A stretch of 64,000 nucleotides of DNA from positions 1-64,000 of the forward strand of contig JAXCGZ010002278.1 in assembly GCA_037179515.1 (NCBI GenBank), written 5' to 3'. The number at the start of each line of letters is the position of its first letter. The stretch's first letter is position 1. The notes under the pieces are model-generated. The model saw only the letters and a list, made by a program, of their open reading frames with translations, was not told the origin of the DNA and ran no database searches. This document shows, in pieces, positions 41,556-57,904 of this stretch. The DNA comes from Halocaridina rubra (lineage: Eukaryota > Arthropoda > Malacostraca > Decapoda > Atyidae). The position numbers and the translations under genes are program-made.

Positions 41556-41815
41556 GTGCAAGTCAGAGGTCAATGTTGTACTAGTATAACAATGACTTGC
41601 GTGGAAAAATCACCCCATTATGGGTGAAAATCCCATTTTGTAAAGGGTACTGACTGTCCACACTTCAAACAAAGGCACAAGCTCTGGTTAGTGGTCATTA
41701 GGTCCATTCTTCTCTGAATAATCCAGTCAGAAAGTCATTACGGCTTAGCACTGTCTGCCCCGCCACCATACACCATTTGTCCACCAATATATAGAGAGAG
41801 TTAATTTGTTTATTT
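41556..41815. other. No recognised feature
   Basis: Mixed-composition sequence. I see no homology to other parts of the window and no plausible ORF. It may be host DNA or a part of an unrecognised repeat. Confidence 0.5.
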
Positions 41816-42115
41816 TGTCGTAAGGCATATTAAAGATGCCTAAAAGTGCCGGATTGCAGTGACGCGCTCGAAAGCCACCAACCGCCACGAGAATAACAAA
41901 GCCTAGTCAGTCAGAGATCGGGCTTTGTCAGGAGCAGACGTAACGTCCACAGCTTAGCTAGCCTCCCCCTTGGGGGCGGGAATCTGGAATCGTTTGTGAC
42001 AGGAACTGTAGTAATTTGAGCTCTGAGCAATAAGTGTAAGCTAGAAATAAATACATATAAAGAAGCTGCTTACATGATTATCACCAACCATGCTACCAAA
42101 AGAAAGAACACCACA
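41816..42115 (+). mobile_element. LTR (300 bp), 5' LTR of an LTR retrotransposon
   Basis: It starts TGTCGTAAGGCATATTAAAG and ends GAACACCACA; TATA-like AATAAATACATATAAAG near 42047. It is colinear with 51573-51872 (also 300 bp) and related to the LTR at 25167. No polypurine tract precedes it and a leader follows, which fits a 5' LTR. Confidence 0.78.
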
Positions 42116-42290
42116 ATTATTGGTGTACAACAGTGGGATGAAAACCCCACCCTGTTGATAACCCTCATGTGAAATAGTAATCCCACGACACTGGTGACAA
42201 CTAGTGGGATTACACCACGACATTTGGTGACACTCGGTGGGATAATATCCACACAACATTTGGTGACCAGCTCGGGATCAATCCACGCCG
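42116..42290 (+). other. LTR element leader with iterated PBS-like motif
   Basis: The motif TGGTGNMNNNNNNGTGGGAT occurs in four degenerate forms: TTGGTGTACAACAGTGGGAT (42120), CTGGTGACAACTAGTGGGAT (42192), TTGGTGACACTCGGTGGGAT (42224) and TTGGTGACCAGCTCGGGAT (42260). The first sits just after the LTR end, where a primer binding site is expected. The others could be leftover tandem duplications. Confidence 0.6.
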
Positions 42291-42983
42291 TTACTACTAC
42301 GAAGAGAAAGAATAAAAATACAGAAGAAAAAATATATATCATCTACGGAAGAAATGTTCGAGTGATGAAGAAACTTCTAGACGCTTACAAGCAGCGAGAG
42401 AGCGACGCCGAGAAAGTCAGAGCTCCCCCTTCACCTACAATATCATATTACCAGATCCAGCCACTCTCCCCCGCCCCCGTATTGGCAAGGCCCCCAGCAC
42501 TAAAAGTACAACGAGCGCCTTCATGAACGCCACCATCACAGTCAGCCAAAGTGTGACCGGGGCTTTGAGTGAAAAAGCCCCTTACAAGAAGTACATGTTG
42601 CCGGATCCAACCAAGAGGATGGTGACTCGTCGGTTTTACATGAGAGATGGAGAATTTGGCGGGAACCTCCTGCGCCCAGAAGAAAGAAGAACCTCCTCCA
42701 CCATTGCTTGCAGCTGTGATGTTCTTCAGGCAGTTTCTCAAAATAGCTAAGTACTTGTGATCTGTATCCAGTGAGTAATGGGACAATTATTAAAAGAAAT
42801 TGCGGTCGGCGGACGGCCACCCACCTATGAGGGGTGTGGCTCCTAGTAAGTTAATAAAAGTAGAATTTCTGTACCCTTTACTAACATGGATAATTTGCAC
42901 TAATGGCTATAAGAAGTATTAACTCCATTTTTGCTATTATTTGAATAATATAAAGAAATTGCATTTAAAGGGTGTTCCATTTA
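42291..42983 (+). other. Presumed 5' internal region of the LTR element, unrecognised ORFs
   Basis: Two short overlapping frames (42194-42526, 42523-42750) are present. The first has a Pro-rich end, the second contains KKYMLPDPTKRMVTRRFYM. I recognise no gag, zinc knuckle, protease or RT motif. Because it follows an LTR and leader it may be the remains of a gag region, but this is an inference from position only. The last ~200 bp (42780-42983) shows no feature. Confidence 0.4.
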
Positions 42984-44271
42984 CAGTGATCCCCCGCTGG
43001 ATCATGTTTCTTGGTTTGCGTTTTCACTGTACCACGTTTTTTAGGGGGGCAAATTATTATTTAAATTTTTGGGTATATGCAAAAATATTAAAATATTAAA
43101 AAAATAAAAATTCTCAGTATTTTCATTTTTTTATTGAAAAAAACATATTTCATTATCTAATTGATAAAAAAAAATTTATTTCCCAGCCTACAAATAATAA
43201 AGCAGTAAAAATTAGTAAAAAACATACATTTAGATATACGTACGTACAGTATAACTCACAGTATTGCATCATGCGAAACAGTGTCCGATAGCGTACAATG
43301 TATTGGGGTCGCACCTACGTGAGCTAGCATATATATTTGTATTTCCAGTAGTTTCATGATTTTATTGATAAAAAAACGTATTTCTTAGCCTAAGAATAAT
43401 AAAACAGTAAAAAATAGTAAAAATCATAAATACTAACAGTATTGCAACATGTAAAATTTGATACAGCTATCAGCGTTTCGGACAAAGGCTCGTTCAGTCT
43501 AACTCACGTGTGCGCCGTTCACGTTGTGCTTATTAAACGTTTTGCTTGTGTCCGATAGCATACAATGTATTGAGGTCGCAGCTACGTGAGCTAGCATATA
43601 TATTTATATTTCCAGTAGTTTCATGATTTTATTGATAAAAAAAAAACTATTTCTTAGCCTAAGAATAATAAAACAGTAAAAAATATAAATACTAACAGTA
43701 TTGCAACATGCAAAATACGATACCACTATCAGAGTTTTGGACAAAGGCTCGTTCAGTCTAACTAACGTGTGCGCCGTTCACGTTGTGCTTATTAATACGT
43801 TTTGCTTGTGATTTTTTCACTCGCGTATTTTAACCTTTGCAATGCCTCCCAAGCATCCTTCATCTTCTAAGGCTTCTTGTAGTGAGTCTAAGCGGCAAAG
43901 GAAAATGTTAACCATAACAGATAAGGTAAGTTTACCTATCACGTACATATAAATTTACGTTGCATGCTGTTATTTATAAAGTAAAGGGTGGTTTTTTAAC
44001 AGTGCAGGGAGGGTTTATACAGTAAATGTAAAAATAATTGTAAAATACCTATGTACATGAGTATGTCATATAAATTTATATTTGCATGCTGGTATTTATG
44101 AAGTAAAGGGTGGTTTGTTAACAGTACAGGGAGGGTTTATACAGTTCATACTGTGTAAACGTAAAAATAAATTAAAATATCTATGTACATATAGGCTGAT
44201 CCTACTCCGCGATTTTCCTGTCTCGCGCCGGGTCCCGGAACCGAACCCTCGCGATAATCGAAGAAGCACTG
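42984..44271 (+). mobile_element. Internally deleted Tigger, plus strand (deletion type III)
   Basis: It starts CAGTGATCCCCCGCTGG and ends GAAGAAGCACTG, each flanked by TA. It has ~185-bp repeats (43090-43830), N-terminal transposase codons from 43842, a deletion junction at about 43927, and two 3'-side ~160-bp units. The junction differs from types I and II. Length 1288 bp. Confidence 0.9.
43842..43945 (+). pseudogene. Tigger transposase, N-terminal remnant
   Basis: MPPKHPSSSKASCSESKRQ, then RKMLTITDKV, then the deletion. The joint reads GATAAGGTAAGTTT, an accidental match to a 5' splice donor consensus. Only ~30 transposase codons remain. Confidence 0.8.
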
Positions 44272-44727
44272 TATTTGTATTAATGCCCAGTTGATATTAA
44301 GAAGGCAAATGTATTGAATTTAATTGAGGAGATCTAATGTATGTGTAAAATCATTTTCATATTAATCTCTTATAGTATGAGAAATCAAGTGATAAAATCC
44401 TTCACCTGTTTGCAAGGTTCTTTTTTTTTTTTCCCCAGATGTTATATTTTGGAGAGAAAAAAGTTTAACACAGATAACAGATCGCTCTTCTAATGTCATT
44501 ATGATGAAGAAATTGATATTAAAATACGTGTGTAGCATGTATATTTGAAGAATATGGAAATTTTGTGATATTATTTAGATATGAGTTTTTTAATTTCGCG
44601 CTAGGCAGGCGAAAATAAGAGTAAACTCGAGTGAATTTGTGCTGTACTGGGGTAGGGGGGTTTTTCAGTGTCACCCTTACGTAGCTTCCAGGGAGTAGAG
44701 GGGGACCTAGGACTGGTGAAGCAGTCA
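44272..44727. other. No recognised feature
   Basis: AT-rich, with a T-run at 44422-44433. I see no repeat match within the window and no convincing ORF. Confidence 0.5.
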
Positions 44728-44998
44728 TGTGACCAAAATCAAATCAAAATCAAAATCAAAACATTTATTTCCAGAGTGAGGGGAAGGGGGATGGGAATTT
44801 TATAGAGAGAAAGGGGATGAGTGTTTGAAAGTGAAGCAGCGACTGAGGCAGAGAATGGGTGACTGACTGGGGGTATAATGGGGGGGTTTGCTTTTGTGCG
44901 TGAATCGCGGGAAAGTCCATTGGGGAAGCATGATGGAGGAGAGACTGCGAGGATCATTCCCCTGCTCCGCCAAGTCTTTGTGCAGGCCATATTAGCGT
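44728..44998 (-). mobile_element. Probable LINE or SINE 3' end with (TTTTGA)n tail
   Basis: Read on the minus strand, a GC-richer ~230-bp body ends CTCTGGAAATAAATGTTTTG followed by TTTTGA-type repeats (44728-44758). Such tails after AATAAATG are usual for L2-like LINE 3' ends and their SINEs. The frame through the body (44739-44990) has no known motif. Confidence 0.55.
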
Positions 44999-45670
44999 AT
45001 TTTTATTAGAGGTGATGTAGCTGTTGCAATATCTATTGAGGGATATTTTTGAGAAAGAGATTCTGCACCTGCCCAGATATGGTTGAGCTGCAAGTTTTAT
45101 TGTTTTTTTTTTCGTCTCCTACTCGCCAATGTGATTATCATTCGAAGTCCGAGAATTAAAAGATAGATATTACGTGACAAAGGACGTTTCTCTATGAATA
45201 ATTCTTTATTATCCTTTCAAGCTGCAGCATATACATTATTTGTCCGAAGAGACATGTTAGATAGATAAAATAAAACAAAGCCATGATAATGTATAACAAA
45301 ATTATTTCAACTTGGTCATGAAGAAGGGAGTGTGAAATTCACAAGAAATGACAACAAGAATGTCAAACAGCCCGTTTCCTGTATTTGAAGAAGACAAAGT
45401 TGATCCAGAAACCGAAGAGACAGGGGGAGGAACAGCTTCTATACGCAAAATTCCCCGTGAAAGCTAGCCAGTTGAAGGCCAGAAGACAGATATTGGGAAG
45501 TATTTTTGGGTAGGAAAAGGAAAGAGGGTAAAAAAAGAAGTTAGTTAAGTACCTACCCAACTGTAAGTATGCAAGGGAGTAAAATGTATAACTCCCCCTT
45601 GTCTCATGAGGTAGTTCTGTTGAATAGTAATTTGAAAAAAAATTCAAATTTGAGATAGTAGAAGAATAAA
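44999..45670. other. No recognised feature
   Basis: Moderately AT-rich DNA. The 94-codon frame at 45363-45647 on the minus strand has no motif that I know and is probably chance. Confidence 0.5.
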
Positions 45671-47224
45671 CAGTGTTCCTTCAATTATCACGAAGGTTCG
45701 GTTCCGGGACCCAGCGCGACAGGAAAACCGCGGAGTAGGATCAGCCTATATGTACATAGATATATAAATTTATTTTTACGTTTACACCGTATAAACTGTA
45801 TAAACCCTCCCTGTACTGTTAACAAACCACCCTTTACTTCATAAATAACAGCATGCAAGCGTAAATTTATATGACATACTCATGTACATAGGTATTTTAC
45901 AATTATTTTTACGTTTACTGTATAAACCCTCCTTGCACTGTTAAAAAACCACCCTTTATTTTATAAATAACAGCATGCAACGTAAATTTATATGTACGTG
46001 ATAGATAAACTTACTGTGAATGAGGTGGTAATGAGTTTGTAGACGCCAGAGGAAATTATTCCGCAGCCAATAACAGCTTTACGGCTGTTATTCAGTGAGG
46101 CCAAAATAGCGGCCGACATCCGTAAACCTTTTTCCTTCTTTCAACATATCTAAGACTTTCACCTTATCTGTTATGGTTAACATTTTCCTTTGCCGCTTAG
46201 GCTCACTACAAGAAGCCTTAGCAGATAAAGGATGCTTGGGAGGCAATGCAAAGGTTAAAATATGCGAGTAAAAAAATAACAAGCAAAACGTATTAATAAG
46301 CACAACGTGAACGGCTCACATGTGAGTTAGACTGAACGAGTGAGCCGAAACAATGGAAGATGGTGCAAGCCTTTGTCCGAAACGCTGATAGCGGTATCGT
46401 ATTTTACATGTTGCAATACTCTTAGTAGTTATGTTTTTTACTATTTTTTACTGTTTTATTTATTCTTAGGCTAAGAAATAGGTTTTCATCAATAAAATCA
46501 TGAAACTACTAGAAATTTTAATATATATGCTAGTTCACGTAGGTGCGACCCCAATACATTGTACGCTATCAGACACTATTTCACATGATGCAATACTGTG
46601 AGTTGTATATCTAAAAATATTTTTTTACTTTTTTATGCTTTTATTACTCTTAGGCTACAAAATACTTGCTTTATCAATAAAATAATGAAAATTTCAATAT
46701 GTACTATCTTAAGTAGGTTCGACCCTTTTCGGTTTCCGAAATGCTGATACCAGTATCGTATTTTACATGGTGCAATACTGTTAGTATTAATGTTTTTTAC
46801 TATTTTTTACTGTTTTATTATTCTTAGGCTAAGAAATACGTTTTTTTTATCAATAAAATCATGAAACTACTGGAAATATAAATATATATGCTAGCTCACG
46901 TAGCTGCGACCCCAATACATTGTACGCTATCGGACACTATTTCACATGATGCAATACTGTGAGTTAAACTGTATATCTAAATTTATGTTTTTTACTATTT
47001 TTTACTGTTTTATTATTCGTAGGCTGGGAAATAAATTATTTTTATCAATTAGATAATGATATATGTTTTTTTCAATAAAAAAATTAAAATACTGAAAACT
47101 TTTATTTTCTTAATATTTTAATATTTTTGCATATGACCCCCCCCCAAAAAAAAAATTGCCAAAAAAAAAATCGCGGTACAGTCAAATCGCGAACCAAGAA
47201 ACGCGATACAGCGAAGGATCACTG
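45671..47224 (-). mobile_element. Internally deleted Tigger, minus strand (deletion type II)
   Basis: It starts CAGTGTTCCTTCAATTATCAC and ends GCGAAGGATCACTG. It holds two 3'-side ~160-bp units, the type II junction at 46090-46100 (transposase Leu-Thr-Glu codons joined to GAATAACAGCCGTAAAGC), N-terminal codons and ~185-bp repeats (46370-47130). The same junction is at 52663-52670. Confidence 0.9.
46095..46256 (-). pseudogene. Tigger transposase N-terminal fragment, start codon lost
   Basis: The conserved PPKHPLSAKASCSEPKRQR and KMLTITDKVKVLDMLKEG are present, and the frame continues VGRYFGLTE to the deletion. The family ATG has become TTG (plus strand CAA, near 46245), so translation from the usual start is lost. 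Confidence 0.85.
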
Positions 47225-50040
<2,816 letters not shown>

Positions 50041-50074
50041 TCTACTTAAATATTTGTAGTACAGTGGGGTTACT

Positions 50075-50305
50075 ATTCCACCTGAGTTATAATTATGGTA
50101 GCATGGTTGGTGAAAAACATCCTTTTTATATTGATTCATTGGTTAGCGTACATATATGTACTCAGAGCTCCCATTACTACAGTTCCTGTCACGACTAATT
50201 CCTGATTCCCACCCCCAAGGGGGAGGCTAGCTAAGCTGTGCTGCGTTACGTCTGCTCCTAGCAAGGCCCGGTCTCTAACTGTGTCTGCCCCGGGGGATTC
50301 TGGAA
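50075..50305 (-). mobile_element. Inverted LTR fragment
   Basis: The reverse complement matches the LTR family: AGTAATGGGAGCTCTGAG, CCCCCTTGGGGGTGGGAAT and GGTAGCATGGTTGGTGA-type sequence occur in the same order as in 51573-51872. Ends are eroded. Confidence 0.75.
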
Positions 50306-51009
50306 ATACCCCAAGGGCAGGGCGTGTCTTGACATTTAGTTCTGCCAATAAACTTCAGGTTCAAAGTGGAGTCCCTCCTCTTTGGGAAGGGGCTATTTCA
50401 ACGAGCCTATTGGGAAGAAGAGGGTTGCAATTGTAATTGTCCATTGCCATTGGGTATCTCCCCAGGGCATGTACATACGTATGGGTCAAATGTTCGTGTG
50501 TGGTATTGGAAATAGAGGACTTCTTGGTCTTTCACATCCTCTTGAGGTACTTGACGCCAGATGCTGAGTCCCATGGGACCAGTCATATATCTTCTTGACC
50601 CTTCCTACCAATATTGGCCGTATCCAAGAAAAACACTTGAGAGAGTGTTCAATTTCACCCTTGATCTCTAACCTCACATGTTTCTCTTCAGGACTTGCTT
50701 CAGTTTTCAGGATTTCATATAACTTCAGCAAGACTTCAGTCATGCAACATATTATCATTGTTTTGCTTAAATATTATCATTGTTTTCTGCTTAAATATTA
50801 TCACTGTTCTGCTTCAGTATTATCGTTGTTTTGAATCATGATTTAATCTTTGTGTTCATTGAGTTTGCAGAAGAATCCACTCCTAATTTAGACCTTAGGT
50901 TGAGAGGTGGTATGCAGATCTTTGTGAAGATAGATCATAAACGAATATGTTTATATTATGTTCATTGAATTCTCATATCAATTTGTCCTTGAATAGTAAT
51001 TACATATTG
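50306..51009. other. No recognised feature, small ATTATC repeats
   Basis: Near 50750-50830 a CTTAAATATTATCATTGTTTT-like unit occurs about four times in a row (20-23 bp period). Nothing else recognised. Confidence 0.55.
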
Positions 51010-51251
51010 TAATTGTGAAAGTTTTTAACTTTTCACACCATAACAAATGTTTTGTTTTAAAAGTGCTTGCCTACATCATGTCCAAATGTATTGTGTACTA
51101 TTTTATTAACGAAATAGCTTAATTAGCTTTGTAATTGTGAATGTTTTTAACTTTTCACACCATAACAAATGTTTTGTTTTAAAAGTGCTTGCATACATCA
51201 TGTCCAAATGTATTGTGTAATGTTTGATTAATGGAATAGCTTAATTAGCTT
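51010..51251. repeat. Tandem duplication, ~121-bp unit x2
   Basis: GTAATTGTGAAAGTTTTTAAC to AGCTTAATTAGCTTT (about 51010-51131) is repeated at 51132-51251 with only a few changes. Confidence 0.92.
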
Positions 51252-51524
51252 TGTTCTTAAGTAATTTTGCCAATGTTTTCTAGCTATATGTTGCAATTAA
51301 GAATACTTAAGTTCGATTTTGTGATTTTAATTACAATGCTTACTATAAAGAACAGATGTTTCTTTGTCAGTTTTTTGCATAGTAATTTTGGTATTACTGT
51401 AATCTGTTTAGATGATTGTATGAGACTGCAATAGTTCCATAAGTCAGTTTCTTAGATAGCTCTGCCCCGTTTTTGTAAAATAATGATAGTTAGAAAATTT
51501 TAAGGCTCTCATAGAAGTATTTAT

Positions 51525-51985
51525 GATGCTTCATCAGAAATATATGAGATATTTCAGTTTGGTGCCGGGGAGTGTCGTAAGGCATATTAAAGATGCCTAA
51601 AAGTGCCGGATGGCAGTGACGTGCTCGAAAGCCACCACCCGCCACGAGAATAACAAAGCCTTGTCAGTCAGAGATCGGGCCTTGTCAGGAGCAGACGTAA
51701 AGTCCACAGCTTAGTTAGCCTCCCCCTTGGGGGTGGGAATCTGGAATCGATCGTGACAGGAACTGTAGTAATGGGAGCTCTGAGCAATAAGTGTAAGCTA
51801 GAAATAAATACATATAAAGAAGCTGCTCACATGATTATCACCAACCACGCTACCAAAAGAAAGAACACCACAATTATTGGTGTACAACAGTGGGATGAAA
51901 ACCCAACCCTATTGATAAACCTCGTGTGAAATAGTAATCCCATAACACTGGTGACAACTAGTGGGCTTACACCACGACAATTTTT
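51525..51985 (+). mobile_element. LTR element piece: PPT, 300-bp LTR, leader
   Basis: 51530-51572 carries ATATTTCAGTTTGGTG and CCGGGGAG (polypurine-like), as at 25133-25166. The LTR is 51573-51872. The leader (51873-51985) has TGGTGTACAACAGTGGGAT and TGGTGACAACTAGTGGGCT. It ends abruptly at a T-rich stretch. 3' internal sequence and 5' leader flanking a single LTR is not the layout of an ordinary insertion. Confidence 0.78.
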
Positions 51986-52074
51986 TGTTTATTTGTATAT
52001 CTTTAATACTGCACTTGTTTATTTTTAGCTTACATACGTATTTCAGCTGGCTTATGTACTTGTAAAATGCGTTT

Positions 52075-52145
52075 AACTAGCTTATTTCTTTGGTATAATG
52101 TGTTTATACAAGCTTATTTCTTTGGTATAATGTGTTTATACAAGC
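52075..52145. repeat. Short tandem repeat, ~32-bp unit
   Basis: AGCTTATTTCTTTGGTATAA and TGTGTTTATACA occur twice in tandem, followed by a third partial unit (AAGCTTGTGG). Confidence 0.88.
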
Positions 52146-52196
52146 TTGTGGAACGTATCTATGGCTATTAACATTATTCCTTGTGGAAATATACTA

Positions 52197-53882
52197 CAGT
52201 GTTCCTTCGTTTATCGCAAAGGTTCGGTTCTGGAACCCGGCGAGAGACAGGAATTTTCGCGAAGTAGGATCACCCTATATGTACATAGATATTTTAATAT
52301 ATTTTTTACATTTACACTGTATAAACTGTATAAACCCTCCCTGTACTGTTGACAAACCACCCTTTACTTCATAAATAACAGCATGCAAGCGTAAATTTAT
52401 ATGAAAGTGATAGATAAACTTATTGTGAATGAGGTGGTAACGACATGACATACTCATATACAGGTATTTTACAATTATTTTTACGTTTACTGTATAAACC
52501 CTCCTTGCACTGTTAAAAAACCACCCTTTACTTTATAAATAACAGCATGCAACGTAAATTTATATGTACGTGATAGGTAAACTTACCGTGAATGAGGTGG
52601 TAATGAGTTTGTAGACGCCAGAGGAAATTATTCCGCAGCCAATAACAGCTTTACGGCTGTTATTCATTGAGGCCAAAATAGCGGCCGATATCCGTAAACC
52701 TTTTTCCTTCTTTCAACATATCTAAGAGTTTCACCTTATCTGTTATGGTTAACAACTTCCTTTGCCGCTTAGGCTCACTACCAGAAGCCTTAGAAGATGA
52801 AGGATGCTTGGGAGGCATTGCAAAGGTTAAAATACGCGAGTAAAAAAATCACAAGCAAAACGTATTAATAAGCACAACGTGCACGGCGCACACGTGAGTT
52901 AGACTGAACAAGTGAGGTGAGACAATGGAAGATAGTGGGAGAACCAAACTTCAATGAAAAAGCCAATCAGATCCCATGATACAGATCTCTCACTCTTTCA
53001 GCCAATAGCATTCCATGAACTATCTCCCGTAGATGCGAGCCTTTGTCCGAAACGCTGATACTGGTATCGTATTTTACATGGTGCAATACTGTTAGTATTT
53101 ATGATTTTTACTATTTTTTACTGTTTTATTATTCTTAGGCTAAGAAATACGTTTTTTTATCAATAAAATCATGAAACTACTGGAAATTTTAATATATATG
53201 CTATCTCACGTAGGTGCGACCCCAATACATTGTACGCTATCGGACAGTATTTCACATGATGCAATACTGTGAGTTATATATCTAAATTTATGTCTTTTAC
53301 TATTTTTTACTGTTTTATTACTCTTAGGCTAGGAAATACTTGTTTTATCAATAAAATAATGAAAATTTCAATATGTACTAGCTCACGTAGGTGCGACCCT
53401 GTTTTTTTCCGAAACGCTGATACCGGTATCGTATTTTACATGCTGTAATACTGTTAGTATTTATGTTTTTTACTATTTTTTACTGTTTTATTATTCTTAG
53501 GCTTAGAAATACGTGTTTTTATCAATAAAATCATGAAACTACTGGAAATTTTAATATATGCTAGCTCACGTAGGTGCGACCCTTTGCGTTTTCCGAAACG
53601 CTCATACCGGTATCGTACTTTCTATTGTGCAGAGTTACATGTTAAAATATGGGTTTTTTTACTATATCTTACCGTTTTATTATTCGTAAGCTGAGAAATA
53701 AATATTTTTTATCAATTAAATAATGAAAAACAAAATTTTTCAATAAAAAAATTAAAATACTGAAAATTTATATTTTTTTAATATTTTAATATTTTTGAAT
53801 ATACCGAAAAAAAAAATGCCAAAAAAAATCACGTCACAGTGAATTCGTGAGGGAAGAAACGCGATAGAGCGAAGGATCACTG
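52197..53882 (-). mobile_element. Internally deleted Tigger, minus strand (deletion type II)
   Basis: It starts CAGTGTTCCTTCGTTTATCG and ends GCGAAGGATCACTG. It holds two ~160-bp units, the type II junction, the N-terminal transposase codons and about four ~185-bp repeats (53030-53740). Length 1686 bp. Flanking TA is present on both sides. Confidence 0.9.
52667..52818 (-). pseudogene. Tigger transposase, N-terminal fragment
   Basis: ATG at 52818 opens MPPKHPSSSKASGSEPKRQ, continues [18 protein letters not shown] and reaches GRYFGLNE at the type II junction. Compared with the 45671 copy the start codon is intact. Confidence 0.85.
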
Positions 53883-54519
53883 TATTCAGATTACGCAAAA
53901 TTTGGTTTACACAAGCCTTTTGAGAACCTATCTTCGCATACAAAAAGAGGAGACTATAATTCATTAATTATTTATTGGCCTCTGACGTAACAGAAAAACG
54001 AAGTAACTCGGAACGACGTTCTACGAGGATTCCCCGTATAAGTACATAGGGATACTCAAAAATCCCTCTAGTAAAAGTTTTGAAGACCAAACAGTTATGG
54101 ATAGGTAAACATATAGTGAATATAAAGCAAATGTGGATAACGAAAATCAAGTATAATCTGCAACCACTAATAATCATTCAGTTATTTGCAAATGTAAAAA
54201 AGCTATGCATTACGAAAGGTAAACTAAAGAAGCTTTTGTTAATTTGGTAGCTGATATTTTTATGATGTTTTCTAATATTAGAATAATACTGTCACTCAAT
54301 AAAGTAAAACGTAGATCTTTCAGCACATGTATCCCTGATTCTCTATGTGCTGTCACCTATATTAAATAGGGTTTGAGGATTTGCGATATGTGCTATTTTT
54401 AAGATCAGCTTCATAAAAACCACAGTTTTAAACAAAAATAAAACACACTGCTGAACTAAGTAACAGATCCCACACATATAATGGAGTGATAGTAAATGGA
54501 CAAGCATTGTCTGGAAAGG
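53883..54519. other. No recognised feature
   Basis: AT-rich DNA without obvious repeats. Short frames on the minus strand have no known motifs. Confidence 0.5.
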
Positions 54520-54800
54520 AGTGTATAGTGGATTAAGATAAAAGCCTCATACAGGTCCCTTACATTTTGTTTTGTAGATAAATGATCTACCTGAGCTGAT
54601 GAAGAGAGGAAATGAGATATTTTTGTATGTAGATGACATGAAGATGTCGTGAATAATTATTGATCTAGCAAACTGCAGGAAATTGCAGGAGGATATATTT
54701 GAAGTAAAACTCTGGTCTGAAATACTAATATTAAGTTTTCACCCAATGAAATGTATAACTATGTATACTTGGAAGGATGATATGAAGTTACAAGTTTGTG
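54520..54800 (+). pseudogene. Decayed LINE RT palm fragment
   Basis: Translation shows GPLHFVL, then INDLPELMKRGNE, FLYVDDMKMS and LQEDIFEVKLWSE, interrupted by stops. Order and spacing match the GVPQGS-VNDLP-FADD-LQxDL blocks of CR1/L2-type RTs, with VDD replacing ADD. Much older than the other CR1 copies in the window. Confidence 0.72.
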
Positions 54801-54920
54801 CAATGTACAAAATGATAATAAAAGTTTTTCAGAAAAGATACAGGGGTACAAACAGACAGCAATGTTTCTCATATCATACAGCAGAAAGGATCAATAAAGC
54901 AAATTAAACTGCAGGCTTTA

Positions 54921-55047
54921 CAGTAATAGCAAATCAGTTAAGAAATTGGTTGAGGAGATATTTAAGGCATTTTACAAAATCATTACAGTAATAGCAAATC
55001 AGTTAAGAAATTGGTTGAGGAGATATTTAAGGCATTTTACAAAATGG
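54921..55047. repeat. Tandem duplication, ~63-bp unit x2
   Basis: ACAGTAATAGCAAATCAGTT to GGCATTTTACAAAAT occurs at 54921-54983 and again at 54984-55047, almost identical. Confidence 0.93.
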
Positions 55048-55469
55048 TAAAAGTTTCTTTTATGAATCCCATCTATTAATGACAGAAATATTTTTTTCTG
55101 ATAGGCTTGGATGTGGTTGAAATTATTCTGATAATTGTTTCTCTCAGAAAGTACTACTTATTTTGTCGCCCCCAATCGCATTCATAAGTAGTTATTTCCA
55201 ACAAAAACAATAATGAGAATAATTCAAACGCATCAAAACATAATAGAAAAAAATAGCTTAGTCATCGTAACTAATGTCAAACAGCATTTATTTACTAGGC
55301 AAAATCAAGCAGCTGTTGATTAATAATTAATACAGTATTGGTGTATCATTATGTCCAGGTTAAGGTCAGGCTACTGTTTTGTTTTATTACAAGATAAGTA
55401 TGAGATTGCTATATTGGAGATTTTGTTAACTATTGCCGTCAAACTTTAAATTATGTGAATTGTATATCA

Positions 55470-55585
55470 AACTGCCTGCCAAGGAGCTCTTGCTCAGCAG
55501 GCTAGTGCCTCTGAATATAATGTACATATTTATTCCTGTATGTATACTAAATATTTGGCAATAAAATCTATGACTATGACTAATG
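55470..55585 (+). mobile_element. LINE-like 3' end with (CTATGA)n tail
   Basis: AACTGCCTGCCAAGGAGC leads to GGCAATAAAATCTATGACTA. AATAAAATCTATGACTATGACT resembles a LINE 3' tail with a short repeat. The RT remnant at 54520 could belong to the same element. Confidence 0.5.
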
Positions 55586-55714
55586 TAACAAACATATACC
55601 AAATGAATGATGTTTCATTACAATAAAAAACTGTTACTAAATCGAACCTAATCTAACTACCTAAACTAATGTAACTAACCTAACCTTACTATATGATGAG
55701 GTATAAAACCAATT

Positions 55715-55930
55715 ATGGAAGGGAGTATAAACGAATCTTAAAATGCAAAGCTTTGGCGAGGCCTCATTTAGAATGTGCCAATCAGTTTTGTAACTCATAT
55801 TCATTAATAGATGGAGAATGTTCCGCAAAAAGCTACTAATATGGTACCCTCCTTTCATATGACTTACAGAGTCTGCATGGTAACAGACTCATAACACAGT
55901 TAAGATTTGATTTATGCATCCCTTCTAGTT
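55715..55930 (+). pseudogene. Decayed LINE RT C-terminal fragment
   Basis: Translation reads LKCKALARPHLECANQFCN, then LSYDLQSLHGNRLITQLR after stops. This parallels the VRPxLEYAxxFWNP and RDLSYEERLRxL blocks of CR1/L2 RTs (compare VRPKLEYAAPFWNP at 19911-18679). Very old. Confidence 0.62.
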
Positions 55931-57900
<1,970 letters not shown>

Positions 57901-57904
57901 AAAG

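Noticed and set aside
42194..42750. Calling gag for the ORFs after the LTR
   Set aside because: No capsid or zinc-knuckle motif is visible; position alone is not enough.
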